Of a stretch of DNA of 64,000 nt, positions 1 to 8,545 are shown in pieces. Under the pieces are notes generated by a model. The model saw only the letters and a program-made list of their open reading frames with translations, was not told the DNA's origin and did no database searches. Location: contig NZ_BSRG01000004.1 of the NCBI RefSeq assembly GCF_040363165.1, forward strand, positions 124,001 through 188,000, given 5' to 3'. This DNA comes from Thermus sp. LT1-2-5 (GTDB lineage Bacteria; Deinococcota; Deinococci; Deinococcales; Thermaceae). The translations under genes and the position numbers were made by a program. Within the stretch, counting starts at the first letter, position 1; each line of letters starts with the position of its first letter.

Positions 1-146
1 ACAACCCCGAGCGGGACATCCAGGGGGCCTTGGCGGCGGGGCTCACGGCGGTCTTCGTGGACCGGGGCCACCGCTTGCCCGACCCCCGCTACCCCGCCCA
101 CCTGCAGGTGAAGGACCTAAGGGAGGCCCTGGCCCTCCTTTCGTGA
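1..146 (+). CDS. HAD-family hydrolase, C-terminal end (partial)
   Basis: Reading from base 3, an open frame of 47 codons ends at TGA 144-146. It starts with NPERDIQGALAAGLTAVFVD, which fits motif IV and the last beta strand of haloacid-dehalogenase-like phosphatases, where an aspartate binds magnesium and is followed by GA-x-AAG. The N-terminal nucleophile lies outside the window, so substrate and length cannot be judged. Family assignment is an inference from this short C-terminus only. Confidence 0.6.
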   Translation, partial: NPERDIQGALAAGLTAVFVDRGHRLPDPRYPAHLQVKDLREALALLS

Positions 147-190
147 GGCGCTTCACGGGCGACCCGTTTCCTTTCCGGTAGACTCCCCCC

Positions 191-580
191 ATGCACGAGG
201 CGCTCCTTTTCCTCCATAGTTGGGTGCGTTGGTTGGTCCTCCTTTTAGGCCTCTTTGCCCTCCTCCGGCCCGAGCCCCGCTTGGGGGCCTTTTTTGCCCA
301 CGCCCTCACCCTGCAGGTGGTCTTGGGGGTGGCGTTGGCCTTTGCAAGCCCCCTTTTCCAGGGGGCCCTGGCCAACCTGCCCGCGGCGATGGAGGCGGGG
401 GGAGAGGCCCGCTACTTCGTGGCGGAGCACTGGGTGGGGGGGCTTGTGGCCCTGGGGCTCGCCCACGCCGGGCTGGCCCGGGCGCGGAAGGGGAAGCCTA
501 GGGCCCGGCTCCTCTTCGGCCTTGCCCTCCTCGCCCTACTCCTTTCCATTCCCTGGTTTCGGCCCTTCTTCCGGCTCTAG
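191..580 (+). CDS. Small integral membrane protein, unknown function
   Basis: 129 residues with about four hydrophobic helices: residues 13-26, 35-55, 76-93 and 106-122. The opening HSWVRWLVLLLGL resembles small haem-b-like or hypothetical four-helix membrane proteins in which a conserved His precedes W/LRW, but I do not recognise a named family. The start is ATG 191, with TAGACT six bases before it, which suits a leaderless transcript. The next gene follows after 38 nt. Function unknown. Confidence 0.7.
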   Translation: MHEALLFLHSWVRWLVLLLGLFALLRPEPRLGAFFAHALTLQVVLGVALAFASPLFQGALANLPAAMEAGGEARYFVAEHWVGGLVALGLAHAGLARARKGKPRARLLFGLALLALLLSIPWFRPFFRL

Positions 581-618
581 CGTGGCCTGCCACCTGGGTC
601 CCCCCCTAAACTGGGAGG

Positions 619-2037
619 GTGCGGCCCTTTCCTCCCCAAGGCGAGGAGGACTTCGCCCCCTTCTTCCCCGAGGAGCTCCTGCGCCGGGGCCTGGCCTATG
701 CCCGGGAGGGGCGGGTTCGGCGGGTTTTCCGGGTAGGGGAGCGGCTTTTCGGCGAGGTACAGGGTTCGGCGCCTCTGCCCTACCGGGTGGAGGTGGGGCC
801 GGGCCTTTCGGGCCGGTGCGAGTGCCCTTACCCGGACTTCCCCTGCAAGCACGCCGCCGCACTTCTTTACGCCTACCTGGAGCGGCAGCCTGAGGACCTT
901 CGGGCCCGCCTCGAGGCCCTCCCCCCCGAGGAGGCCAAGGCGCTTCTCCTTCGCCTGGCCCGGGTACCCGAGGTGGCCTTCCGCCTCAAGGAGGTCCTGG
1001 CCCCCGAGGAGGCTTTCCGGGAAGGGGTGCGGCGCCTGCGCCAGGCCTTCCGCCTGGGGGAGGGGGAAGAGGAGGTGGAGGCCCTCCTCTTAAGGCTGGA
1101 GGAGGCGGGGAGGGAGGAGGTGGAGGCCTTTTTGGAGGCCCTGGTCCAGGCCCCCTTTGACCCCGAGCCCTACCTGCGGCAGGCCCTGGCCCGCTACCAG
1201 GCCCTTTCGCCCCGCCTTCGGTTCCTCCTGGGGCTTTACCTGCGCTACCCCTCGGAGGCCTTGGGGGAGGCCTTCTTGGAGGCGGCGAAGGGAGCGCCGG
1301 AGGAGGCGCTTTCCCTCCTCAAGGGGCAGGACCCCTCGGGCCTAAAGCGGGCGCTTAGGGCCGAGCTCCTCTTCCGCCTGGGCCGGGAGGAGGAGGGCCT
1401 CGCCGCCCTGAGGGAGGGCCTGGAGGGGGTGGAGGACTACCTCCAGCTGGTGGCGCGCCTTTTGGCCCTGGGCCGCCTGGAGGAGGCCCTCTTCTACGCC
1501 GAGGAGGCTCTGGCCTGGTTCGGCCGGGATCCGAGGCTTCTGCCCCTGCTGGACCTCCTGGTGGCCCACCGGGGCCGGGTGGAGGACCATCGGGCCCGCT
1601 TCGCCATAAGGCCGAACCTCGAGGACTACCTGGCCCTCAAGGCCAAGCTAGGCCGAGGTTTTGCCGAGGAGAGGGCGCGGCTTCTGCGTCAGGTTCAAGA
1701 CCCCACCCTCCTCGCCCAGATCTACCTTCTGGAGGAGGACTGGAAGGGCTTGGAGCGCCTCCTGAAGCGGGCCCCTCCGGAACGCTACCCCGCCTTGGCC
1801 GAGCTTCTGGAGGAAAGGCTTCCCGAGGAGGCCTTTCGCCTCTACCGGGAGGCCGCCTGGCGCTTGGCGGAGGCAGGGGGGAGGGCCCGCTACGAGGAGG
1901 CGGCGCGGCTTTTGCGGCGGGCAGCCCGCCTGGACCCCAAGGGGGCGGAGGAGGCGGCCTTGGCCCTCCTCCGGGCCTACCCCCGCCGCTTTGCCCTGAG
2001 GGAGGCTCTGACCCCCCTTCTCGGGCAAGGCTCATGA
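619..2037 (+). CDS. SWIM zinc-finger protein with helical repeats
   Basis: 472 residues. Near residue 70 lies CECPYPDFPCKH, the CxCxnCxH signature of the SWIM zinc finger, a nucleic-acid or protein binding module. The rest (about 95-470) is almost all helix, rich in Leu, Arg and Glu, with repeated units of roughly 35 residues that look like a TPR-type solenoid. No helicase motifs follow, unlike SNF2-linked SWIM proteins. The start is GTG 619, preceded by TAAACT and GGGAGG. The 3' end overlaps the next gene as ATGA. A binding role is inferred; the partner is unknown. Confidence 0.75.
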   Translation: MRPFPPQGEEDFAPFFPEELLRRGLAYAREGRVRRVFRVGERLFGEVQGSAPLPYRVEVGPGLSGRCECPYPDFPCKHAAALLYAYLERQPEDLRARLEALPPEEAKALLLRLARVPEVAFRLKEVLAPEEAFREGVRRLRQAFRLGEGEEEVEALLLRLEEAGREEVEAFLEALVQAPFDPEPYLRQALARYQALSPRLRFLLGLYLRYPSEALGEAFLEAAKGAPEEALSLLKGQDPSGLKRALRAELLFRLGREEEGLAALREGLEGVEDYLQLVARLLALGRLEEALFYAEEALAWFGRDPRLLPLLDLLVAHRGRVEDHRARFAIRPNLEDYLALKAKLGRGFAEERARLLRQVQDPTLLAQIYLLEEDWKGLERLLKRAPPERYPALAELLEERLPEEAFRLYREAAWRLAEAGGRARYEEAARLLRRAARLDPKGAEEAALALLRAYPRRFALREALTPLLGQGS

Positions 2038-3074
2038 AGCCTTGGGAGAATGGGCGGGTGGAGCGCTTCCCTTGGGTGGAGGTCTTCCGGGGGCTTGCCA
2101 TCCTGGAGGTGGTCCTCCACCACGTCACCGGCCGCTTCCTGCGCGAGCTCTCCCCGGGGAGCCCGGAGTGGCTCCTCCTGGCGGCGGCAAACCGCACCCT
2201 CCACTTCGCCGTGCCCGCCTTCCTCTTCATGACCGCCTTGGTCCTGGGGGCGGGGCTGCTTCGGGATTTCCGCCTGGGGCGTTACGGGAGAAACCGTGCC
2301 CTGCGCCTCCTTTGGCCCTACCTCCTCTGGAGCGGGGTCTACCTCCTCTTCCGCTACTGGGATGCGGGGGCGTTCCAGCCGGAGCGGCTCCTCCACCAGC
2401 TCCTTTGGGGCAAAGCCTACTTTCACCTCTACTTCCTGGCGGTGGCCCTCCAGCTCACCCTGCTCCTTCCCCTTTTCCTTCCCCTCCTCCGGAGGCGCCC
2501 CCCGGGCCTTCTGTTCCTCGCCCTGGCCTTAGGGCTTACCCTCCTCGTCTACTTCCTGAACCGGCACTACCGCTTCCTGCCTTACCCGGGAAGCTTCGTC
2601 CTTTGGTACACCCCGGCCATCCTCCTTGGGCTTTACCTCGCCGCCCACCTGGACCGCCTTCCCCGCCTTCTCCGGCTTTGGCCCCTCTTTCTCCTCTTGG
2701 CGGGGATGGGGCTTTGGGGCTACCTGCCCCTGGCCCTTAAGGTCCTCCAGGGGCTTCCCGTGAACACCTTCGCCTACCAGGCCTTCCACTGGGCCTACAC
2801 CACGGGGGTGGCCTTCCTCCTCCTCGTCCTGGCCCACCGCCTGGCCCAAAGCCCCCTTAGGGCCCCCTTGGCCTTCCTGGGCCGCTACTCCCTGCAGGTC
2901 TACCTGGTCCACCCCATGGTGGTGCGGCTTCTGGAAAAGTACCCCGCCTTCCCTGAGCCCCTGGGCTTCAAACCCGCCTTCCTCATCTACCTCCTCCTTG
3001 CCCTGGCCCTCCCCCTCCTCCTCGCCCGCCTCCTGGCCCGGGCGGGGGTGTCCCCTGTGGTCTTTGGGCGATGA
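2034..3074 (+). CDS. Membrane acyltransferase, acyltransferase-3 family
   Basis: 346 residues with about ten transmembrane segments. The beginning, VEVFRGLAILEVVLHHV, is the typical first helix of acyltransferase-3 proteins (R/H-x-x-A/F-x-x-x-V-x-x-H), and GRYSLQVYLVHP near residue 287 is the usual late motif. Such enzymes move acyl groups such as O-acetyl onto cell-surface polysaccharide at the inner membrane. The start overlaps the stop of the SWIM gene (ATGA), so the two are probably co-transcribed and translationally coupled. The acceptor substrate is unknown. Confidence 0.8.
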   Translation: MKPWENGRVERFPWVEVFRGLAILEVVLHHVTGRFLRELSPGSPEWLLLAAANRTLHFAVPAFLFMTALVLGAGLLRDFRLGRYGRNRALRLLWPYLLWSGVYLLFRYWDAGAFQPERLLHQLLWGKAYFHLYFLAVALQLTLLLPLFLPLLRRRPPGLLFLALALGLTLLVYFLNRHYRFLPYPGSFVLWYTPAILLGLYLAAHLDRLPRLLRLWPLFLLLAGMGLWGYLPLALKVLQGLPVNTFAYQAFHWAYTTGVAFLLLVLAHRLAQSPLRAPLAFLGRYSLQVYLVHPMVVRLLEKYPAFPEPLGFKPAFLIYLLLALALPLLLARLLARAGVSPVVFGR

Positions 3075-3964
3075 GGGCGATTTGGGTCTTTTTCCTCCTC
3101 GGGCTTTTGGCCAGGCCCTCCCCCGAGGGTTTCCGCCTCGAGGGTGATGGCCTCCGCTACTTGCGGGAGGGCGTCTCCCTCTACGCCCTCCTCTGCCGCC
3201 CCCAAGGGGTGGCGGAGGGGGCGGTGCTCCTGGTGCCTGGGGGGTTTGGTCCTCCCACCCCGGGCATGGAGGCGCGGTGCCGCCGCTATGCGGAAAAGGG
3301 CCTCCTTGCCCTGGTGCCCCACCTAAGGGGGCGGGGAAGGAGCGGGGGCAAGATCACGGGCTGCCTGGCCGAGGCGGAGGACCTGGCCCACCTGGCCCGC
3401 CTCCTCCCCCGGCTTGGGGTGCGGCGGCATGCCTATGCGGGCTACTCCCTCGGGGCCTGCGTGGCCCTGAGGGCGGCGGCCCGGGAAGGGGCCTCCAGGG
3501 GGGTGGCCTTCGTCATCGGCCCCGTGGACTTCGCCGAGCAGGTGGCCCTCCTGCGGCGAACCCGTCCGGAGGCCTTAGGGCGCTGGCGGGAGGTCTTTGG
3601 CGGCCTTCCGGAGGATTGCCCCGCCTGCTACGACCGGCAAAGCCCCCTGCCGGAGGCGGCGCGCCTAAAAGCCCCCCTCCTCATCCTCCAAGCGGGCAAC
3701 GACCCTCTCATTCCTCCCACCCAGGCCTGCCGCCTCCGGGACGTGCGGGAGGGGGTGGGGCGGAGGGTGTACCAGGTGGCCCTCACCCGGGAGGAGGCCC
3801 CGTGGACGGGTCCCCTCACCCGGGGCCGGGCCTGCCTTAGGCCCACGGGGTTTGGTCCCCCCTCGGAGGACCACCTGGTCCTCTTTCCCGACCTTCACCA
3901 TGCGGTGGTGCCGGCCATGGAGGCCTTGGTGGAGCGGTTTCTTTTGGCCTGGCTTCGGCCTTGA
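3071..3964 (+). CDS. Exported alpha/beta hydrolase, dienelactone-hydrolase-like
   Basis: 297 residues. A short hydrophobic start (AIWVFFLLGLLARPSP) looks like a signal peptide. An alpha/beta hydrolase fold follows, with the nucleophile elbow GYSLGA near residue 124, a likely acid in GNDPLIPP and a likely catalytic His in DLHHAV near the C-terminus. It overlaps the upstream acyltransferase gene by ATGA, making a three-gene run with the SWIM protein. Substrate is unknown; an esterase or deacylase partner for the acyltransferase is possible but speculative. Confidence 0.75.
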   Translation: MRAIWVFFLLGLLARPSPEGFRLEGDGLRYLREGVSLYALLCRPQGVAEGAVLLVPGGFGPPTPGMEARCRRYAEKGLLALVPHLRGRGRSGGKITGCLAEAEDLAHLARLLPRLGVRRHAYAGYSLGACVALRAAAREGASRGVAFVIGPVDFAEQVALLRRTRPEALGRWREVFGGLPEDCPACYDRQSPLPEAARLKAPLLILQAGNDPLIPPTQACRLRDVREGVGRRVYQVALTREEAPWTGPLTRGRACLRPTGFGPPSEDHLVLFPDLHHAVVPAMEALVERFLLAWLRP

Positions 3965-3989
3965 CAGGCGGGGGGCTTTGCCGCATAGT
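3961..3989 (+). promoter_or_regulatory. Promoter for the tRNA-Ser pair
   Basis: TTGACA at 3961-3966 and CATAGT at 3984-3989 with a 17-base spacer, about 21 bases before the first tRNA. The -35 box overlaps the TGA stop of the upstream hydrolase. This is one of the clearest sigma-A-type promoters in the window. Confidence 0.8.
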
Positions 3990-4009
3990 AAGGCTTGCGG
4001 CCAGACCTT

Positions 4010-4100
4010 GGAGGGTTGGCCGAGCGGTTGAAGGCGGCGGTCTTGAAAACCGCTGTGGGCCTTGGGCTCACCGGGGGTTCGAATCCCTCACCCTCCGCCA
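4010..4100 (+). tRNA. tRNA-Ser (UGA anticodon)
   Basis: 91 bases. The acceptor stem GGAGGGT pairs with ACCCTCC and is followed by an encoded GCCA end. The anticodon loop CTTGAAA gives TGA at 4044-4046, reading UCA-type serine codons. A long variable arm follows the anticodon stem, as expected for a class II tRNA, and the T loop is GGTTCGAATCC. Confidence 0.97.
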
Positions 4101-4107
4101 AAGGCGT

Positions 4108-4203
<96 letters not shown>

Positions 4204-4205
4204 CG

Positions 4206-4225
4206 GCCCGGCCCAAAGGCCGGGC
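4206..4225 (+). terminator. GC hairpin after the tRNA pair
   Basis: GCCCGGCC and GGCCGGGC form a perfect 8-bp stem with a CAAA loop directly after the second tRNA. The run of T that follows is weak (TTAGCCCTTT), so termination may be partial and some transcription may continue into sfsA. Confidence 0.55.
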
Positions 4226-4235
4226 TTAGCCCTTT

Positions 4236-5150
4236 ATGCTCCTTCCCCTGCCGCCCCTAAAGCCTTGCCGCTTCTATAGGCGGAAAAACCGCTTCCTGGT
4301 GGAGGCGGACGTGGGGCCCTTGCACCTTCCCAACTCCGGCCGGATGGGGGAGCTTTTGCGGCCCGGCGCTTCCTGCTTCTACCACCCCAAGCCCACCCCC
4401 AAGACCCGGGGCCGAATGGTCCTGGTGGCGTCGGAAGGGGTTTTGGTGGGGGTGGATGCGAGCCTTGCCGGCCGCCTTTTGGAACTCCTTTTGCGGTCTG
4501 GGCACCTAGGCCCTTGGGAAGGCCTGCGGCGGGAGGTGGCGGTGGGCGGGGAAAGGCTGGACTTCTTTGCCCGGCTCGGGGGGAAGGAGGCCTATTTGGA
4601 GGCCAAGAACTGCAACCGGGTGACGGGAGGCCTCGCCCTCTTTCCCGATGCCCCCACCGCCCGGGGGGCGCGGCACCTCCGGCTCCTCGCTGCCTTGGCG
4701 CGGGAGGGGAAGGGGGCTTACGCCCTTTGGTTCGTGCAACACCCCCTGGCGGAGGCCTTCGCTCTAGACCCCACCGATGCTCCCCTCCACCGGGCGGCCC
4801 GGGAGGCCCTGGAGGCAGGAGTAGTCCTGAAGGCCTACCGGGTGCGGCCCACCTTGGCGGCCTTGGTGTTGGAAGGCGAACTCCCTTGGGTTTGGCTAGC
4901 CTCCCAAGAGAATTTGGAAGGCCACCATGAGGGCCGCGGCCACCGTGAGGACCGTGGCTACCCCCTCGGCCTCCGCCTCCTTGAGGGCGTCGGGCAGGAG
5001 CTCGGCCACCGCCATCCAGATCATGGCCCCGGCGGCGAAGCCCAGGCCCACGGGGAGGATGGGCCGGAAGGCCTCCACCAGGAGAAAGGCGGGCACGGCC
5101 ATGAGGGGCTGGGGCAAGCTGGAAAAGACGCTCCAGAAAGCGGCCCCTAA
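4236..5150 (+). CDS. sfsA: SfsA family protein with an abnormal C-terminal extension
   Basis: Residues 1 to about 220 match SfsA (sugar fermentation stimulation protein): RRKNRFLVEADV, LPNSGRMGELLRPG, YLEAKNCNRV (the nuclease-like E-x-K core), LFPDAPTARGARHL. SfsA is a DNA-binding protein with an endonuclease-like fold whose exact role is unsettled. In E. coli the protein ends just after the position matching LEGELPWV here (near 4890). This frame instead runs another 250 bases, antisense inside the ZIP gene, in low-complexity His/Gly/Glu residues. A TAG sits at 4897-4899 one frame away, so a single-base insertion has probably removed the native stop. The real functional part is likely 4236 to about 4895. 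Confidence 0.75.
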   Translation: MLLPLPPLKPCRFYRRKNRFLVEADVGPLHLPNSGRMGELLRPGASCFYHPKPTPKTRGRMVLVASEGVLVGVDASLAGRLLELLLRSGHLGPWEGLRREVAVGGERLDFFARLGGKEAYLEAKNCNRVTGGLALFPDAPTARGARHLRLLAALAREGKGAYALWFVQHPLAEAFALDPTDAPLHRAAREALEAGVVLKAYRVRPTLAALVLEGELPWVWLASQENLEGHHEGRGHREDRGYPLGLRLLEGVGQELGHRHPDHGPGGEAQAHGEDGPEGLHQEKGGHGHEGLGQAGKDAPESGP

Positions 5151-5642
5151 GACGCTCACCCCCCGCGGCACCAGGACCAGGCTTATGGCAAGCCCCTCGG
5201 GGATGTTGTGGACGGCGATGGCCAAGGTGATGAAGACCCCAAGGGCCTCCCCGCCCCCGAAGGCCACCCCTACCCCCACCCCCTCGGCGAAGGAGTGAAG
5301 GGTCATGATGCCCACGATCATGAGGGCCTTGCGGGCGTCCAAGCCCCTGAGCTCGCCGAAGCTCACCTCCCGGCCCTCTAGGTAGCGGTGGGAAAGCTGG
5401 ATGAAAAGGAGGCCCAGGGCCACCCCCAGAAGGGTGCGGCCCAGGCTATAGCCCACCCCCTCGTAGATAAGGCCGAAGCTCGCCGCCACCATGAGCCCGG
5501 CGGCGGCGGCGTTGGCCAAGCCCAGGTGGCGCTTGAGGACGTTTTGGGTGAAGAGGAAGGGCAAGGCGCCCAAGCCCGTGGCGATGGCGGTGAGGAGGGC
5601 GTAGAGGAAGACGCTCCAGGGGGAAACGGAAAAGCCTTCCAT
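4896..5642 (-). CDS. ZIP-family divalent metal transporter
   Basis: 248 residues and about eight membrane helices. HSFAEGVGVG and HNIPEGLAIS are the paired metal-site motifs of ZIP helices IV and V, which carry zinc, iron or manganese. The start is ATG 5642 with AGGAGG just upstream. It lies 12 bases after the esterase gene on the same strand, so it is probably co-transcribed. Its last 255 bases overlap the extended sfsA frame on the other strand. Metal specificity cannot be read from the sequence. Confidence 0.9.
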   Translation of the reverse strand: MEGFSVSPWSVFLYALLTAIATGLGALPFLFTQNVLKRHLGLANAAAAGLMVAASFGLIYEGVGYSLGRTLLGVALGLLFIQLSHRYLEGREVSFGELRGLDARKALMIVGIMTLHSFAEGVGVGVAFGGGEALGVFITLAIAVHNIPEGLAISLVLVPRGVSVLGAAFWSVFSSLPQPLMAVPAFLLVEAFRPILPVGLGFAAGAMIWMAVAELLPDALKEAEAEGVATVLTVAAALMVAFQILLGG

Positions 5643-5654
5643 ACCCCTCCTAGC

Positions 5655-6347
5655 TTACTGCAAGCGATTACTAGTTTCAATAAGCCAATCCCGCACCGCC
5701 TCCGCCACCTCTTGCCGGTTCCGGTCCAGAAGGAGGTCGTGCCCGCTTTCCGGGAAGATCAGGTGGCGCTTTTCCCGGCTTCCCAGAAGGGCGTAATAGC
5801 GGTCCACCCCCTTGACCACCCGGTCCCGCCCCGCCTCCACCACCAAGGCGGGGGCCTGAACCCGGGGGAGGATCTTCGGGGTTTGGCGCATGAGGCCAAG
5901 GAGCTCCCCCACCGCCCGGGTGGGAAAGTAGGGATAGTTGGGGTTTTGTCGCTTTAGAAGGGGGTCCTCAATGGAGTTGGGCCCGGGGAAGCGGGGGACG
6001 AGCCAGGCCAGGTAGGGGGCTAGGGGGGCCAAGGGGTTTTGCAGGGCAAAGGCGGGGGCCAGGGCCACCAAAGCCGCTGTGGGGTGGGCCGCGGCTAGGT
6101 GGGCGGCGAGGAGGGCCCCCATGGAAAGCCCCACCACCCCCCGGGGTTCCGGGAGGGCCAGGTAGGCCTCCTCCGCCTCCTTGAGCCAATCCTGCCACCG
6201 CACCCCTAGCAGATCCTCGGGGCGGGTGCCGTGGCCGGGAAGGGCGGGCTGGGCCACGGCGAAGCCTGCCTCTCGGAGCACCCCGGGCAAGGGGCCTAGG
6301 GTGAGGACGGGGTGGGAGGTAAAGCCGTGCAGGAGGAGGAGGTGCAT
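5655..6347 (-). CDS. Alpha/beta hydrolase, carboxylesterase type
   Basis: 230 residues. LLLHGFTSHP gives the oxyanion region, GLSMGA (near residue 93) the nucleophile Ser, AGRDRVV the acid and SGHDLLLD the catalytic His. Size and motifs match the small thermophilic carboxylesterases of the Est30 type, which hydrolyse short to medium acyl esters in the cytoplasm. TATGCT lies five bases before ATG 6347, so the message may be leaderless. It is transcribed towards the ZIP gene. Confidence 0.85.
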   Translation of the reverse strand: MHLLLLHGFTSHPVLTLGPLPGVLREAGFAVAQPALPGHGTRPEDLLGVRWQDWLKEAEEAYLALPEPRGVVGLSMGALLAAHLAAAHPTAALVALAPAFALQNPLAPLAPYLAWLVPRFPGPNSIEDPLLKRQNPNYPYFPTRAVGELLGLMRQTPKILPRVQAPALVVEAGRDRVVKGVDRYYALLGSREKRHLIFPESGHDLLLDRNRQEVAEAVRDWLIETSNRLQ

Positions 6348-6403
6348 GCCTCAGCATACCCCGCCTGGACGTTCTTGTAAGCGGCGTGGTAAAACGGGGG
6401 GGA

Positions 6404-7186
6404 ATGCTGGAGGGCAACCTCGCGGAGTTCCCTTTTCCCTCCTTGGTGGGCGCCCTGATGAGCGCCGGGCGTACCGGGAGGCTTTTGGTAAGGTCACCCC
6501 ACCTCGAGGGGGAGGTCTACGTGCAAGGTGGCCAGGTGGTCCACGCCCGGGTCCAGGCGGGGGAGAAGGTTTTGGAGGGGGAAGAGGCCCTGGACCTTTT
6601 GGCAGGGCTCAAGCGCGCCCCTTTCCGCTTTGAGCCGGAGGTCCTCCCTCCCCACACCACCCTCCTTGGGGGGCTAGCCGTGCCCGCACGGCTAGCGGAG
6701 GCCCAGGCGGCCTGGCAGGCCCTAAGCCTTCCTGGGGACTGGGGCTACGTCCTGCGTCTGCCCAGCAAGGAGGGCGCGGTGGAGCTTACCCCGGAGGCCT
6801 TAAGGGTCCTGGCCCAGGTGGAGGGGAAGCGCATCGCTGAGGTCCTGGTGGCCCCTGGGGTCTTGCGCCTCGCCCGCATCCTCCACACCCTTTTGCAGAT
6901 GGGGGCTTTGGAAGCGGTGCCCGTAGTGGAGGTTCCCCCAGAGCCCCTTCTGGTCCTGCCCATCTACGGCCCAGGCTCCGGGATAGCCTACGTGGACGAG
7001 GCTCTCTACGCCCAGTGGGCCCGGGCCATCCGCCATGGGTTTCGCTTACGGGTCACCCCCCCGGGGACGGTCTTTGAGGTGCGCCCTAGGCCCAATATCC
7101 CCGGGCGGCTTGGGCTTTTGGAGGAGGACCTCAGGCGCTTACGCCTGAGGCGAGGGGATAGGGTAGAGGTGGTGCCGGAGGTTTAG
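6404..7186 (+). CDS. DUF4388 domain protein
   Basis: About 260 residues. MLEGNLAEFPFPSLVGAL and AGRTGRLLV are the classic start of DUF4388 (PATAN) domains, found in bacterial signalling proteins near roadblock/Ras-like modules. A helical middle and a C-terminal SH3-like beta segment follow (FRLRVTPPGTVFEV, LRRGDRVEVVPEV). I place the start at ATG 6404, which has a GGGGGGGA stretch just upstream, rather than the GTG at 6386, because the domain begins there. Function unknown, probably regulatory. Confidence 0.75.
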   Translation: MLEGNLAEFPFPSLVGALMSAGRTGRLLVRSPHLEGEVYVQGGQVVHARVQAGEKVLEGEEALDLLAGLKRAPFRFEPEVLPPHTTLLGGLAVPARLAEAQAAWQALSLPGDWGYVLRLPSKEGAVELTPEALRVLAQVEGKRIAEVLVAPGVLRLARILHTLLQMGALEAVPVVEVPPEPLLVLPIYGPGSGIAYVDEALYAQWARAIRHGFRLRVTPPGTVFEVRPRPNIPGRLGLLEEDLRRLRLRRGDRVEVVPEV

Positions 7187-7189
7187 CCT

Positions 7190-8545
7190 ATGGATATCCT
7201 GACCCTGAACGAGTATCTGAACCGCATCGTCTATGGCTTTCCCATGAAGCTGGTCTTCCTCCTGGTGGGGGCCTATCTGGTTATTTTTCAGATCCGGTGG
7301 TTTAGCGCACCCCTCCGGATGATGCGGGTTTCCTTTAGCGAAACCTTTGGGGCCCTTCGGGAGCGTTCTTACGGCTTCGGCGGCCAGATTACCCCCTTCC
7401 AGGCCACCATGGTGGCCCTCTCCGCCACCGTGGGGACGGGGCACCTTTTGGGGATGCTGGCGGCGGTGTTGCTAGGGGGGCCAGGGGCGGTTTTCTGGAT
7501 GTGGGTGGGCTACTTCTTTGGCACGGGGAGCAAGTTTGCCGAGGCTACCTTGGCGGTGCACTATCGCCGCCGCTATGCCGATGGCTCCGTGTCCGGTGGC
7601 CCCATGTACTACCTTTCCCGGGGGTTGCCCCGCCTCCGCTTCTTGGGGCACCTCTTCGCCTTTTTCGCCGCCATCGCCGCCTTTGGCATTGGCAACCTTT
7701 CCCAGGCGGGGGCGGTGGGGGGAGCCTTGACGCCCCTGGGAGCGCCCCCGGCCCTGGTGGGGCTTGGCCTCGCCCTTTTGGTGGGGGTGGTGCTGGGCGG
7801 GGGGATCGTCCGGGTGGCCCGTTTCGCCCAGGTGGTGGTGCCTCTCAAGCTCCTCCTCTTTCTGGTGGCGGTGCTGCCCCTCCTGGTCCTCTATGGGGGG
7901 AATATCCCCGAGGCCTTGGCCCTGGTCTTCCGGGCGGCCTTCACCCCGGAGGCCGCCTTGGGCGGGGCGGCGGGGTATAGCCTTTTTGCCGCCCTAAACG
8001 CCGGGCTTGGCCGGGGCATCTTCGCCAACGAGGCGGGGTTGGGCTCGGCGGCCATCGCCCACGCCCAGGCCCAGGTGGACCACCCCGTGCGCCAGGGCTT
8101 CTGGGGGGTTACGGAGATGTTCGTGAGCTTCCTGGTGACCTCCCTCACCGCCCTCACCTTCATCGCCTCCGGCCTTTGGCGCCAAGGGGGAAGCGCGGCG
8201 GAGGCAGCCCAGGCCCTCTTTCAGGCCCATCCCTTGGGGAGCGTGATCCTGGCCCTCACCGTGGCCGTCTTCGCCCTGGGGACCATGGTGTCCTGGGGGT
8301 TTTACGGGGAGGAGGCGGCGGCCTTCCTCTTCGGGGAAGGGGTGCGCTGGCCCTACCGCCTCACCTTTGCCGTTTTGGCCTTTGTGGGGCCCTTGGGGGG
8401 CCTCGAGGCCTTCTTGGCCATCTCCGACACCCTAAACGGCCTCATGGCCGTTCCCAACCTCCTGGGCCTTGTCCTCCTAGGCGGGGTGGTGGGCCGGCTG
8501 GTCTACGGCTTCTTCCGCGGGGAGCCTTGGGTGCCGCCCCGTTAG
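7190..8545 (+). CDS. Sodium:alanine symporter, AGCS family
   Basis: 451 residues with about eleven helices. VALSATVGTGHLLGMLAAV matches the sodium-binding start of AGCS symporters (usual form GTGNIAGVATA), with GPGAVFWMW, SVSGGPMYYL and ANEAGLGSAAIAHA as further family signatures. It imports alanine or glycine with sodium. The gene begins three bases after the DUF4388 stop and converges on the next gene with a 4-base overlap. Confidence 0.92.
   Translation: MDILTLNEYLNRIVYGFPMKLVFLLVGAYLVIFQIRWFSAPLRMMRVSFSETFGALRERSYGFGGQITPFQATMVALSATVGTGHLLGMLAAVLLGGPGAVFWMWVGYFFGTGSKFAEATLAVHYRRRYADGSVSGGPMYYLSRGLPRLRFLGHLFAFFAAIAAFGIGNLSQAGAVGGALTPLGAPPALVGLGLALLVGVVLGGGIVRVARFAQVVVPLKLLLFLVAVLPLLVLYGGNIPEALALVFRAAFTPEAALGGAAGYSLFAALNAGLGRGIFANEAGLGSAAIAHAQAQVDHPVRQGFWGVTEMFVSFLVTSLTALTFIASGLWRQGGSAAEAAQALFQAHPLGSVILALTVAVFALGTMVSWGFYGEEAAAFLFGEGVRWPYRLTFAVLAFVGPLGGLEAFLAISDTLNGLMAVPNLLGLVLLGGVVGRLVYGFFRGEPWVPPR

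Noticed and set aside
4236-4260. Additional tRNA or small RNA after the tRNA-Ser pair
   Set aside because: Only a short GC hairpin is present, with no further cloverleaf.
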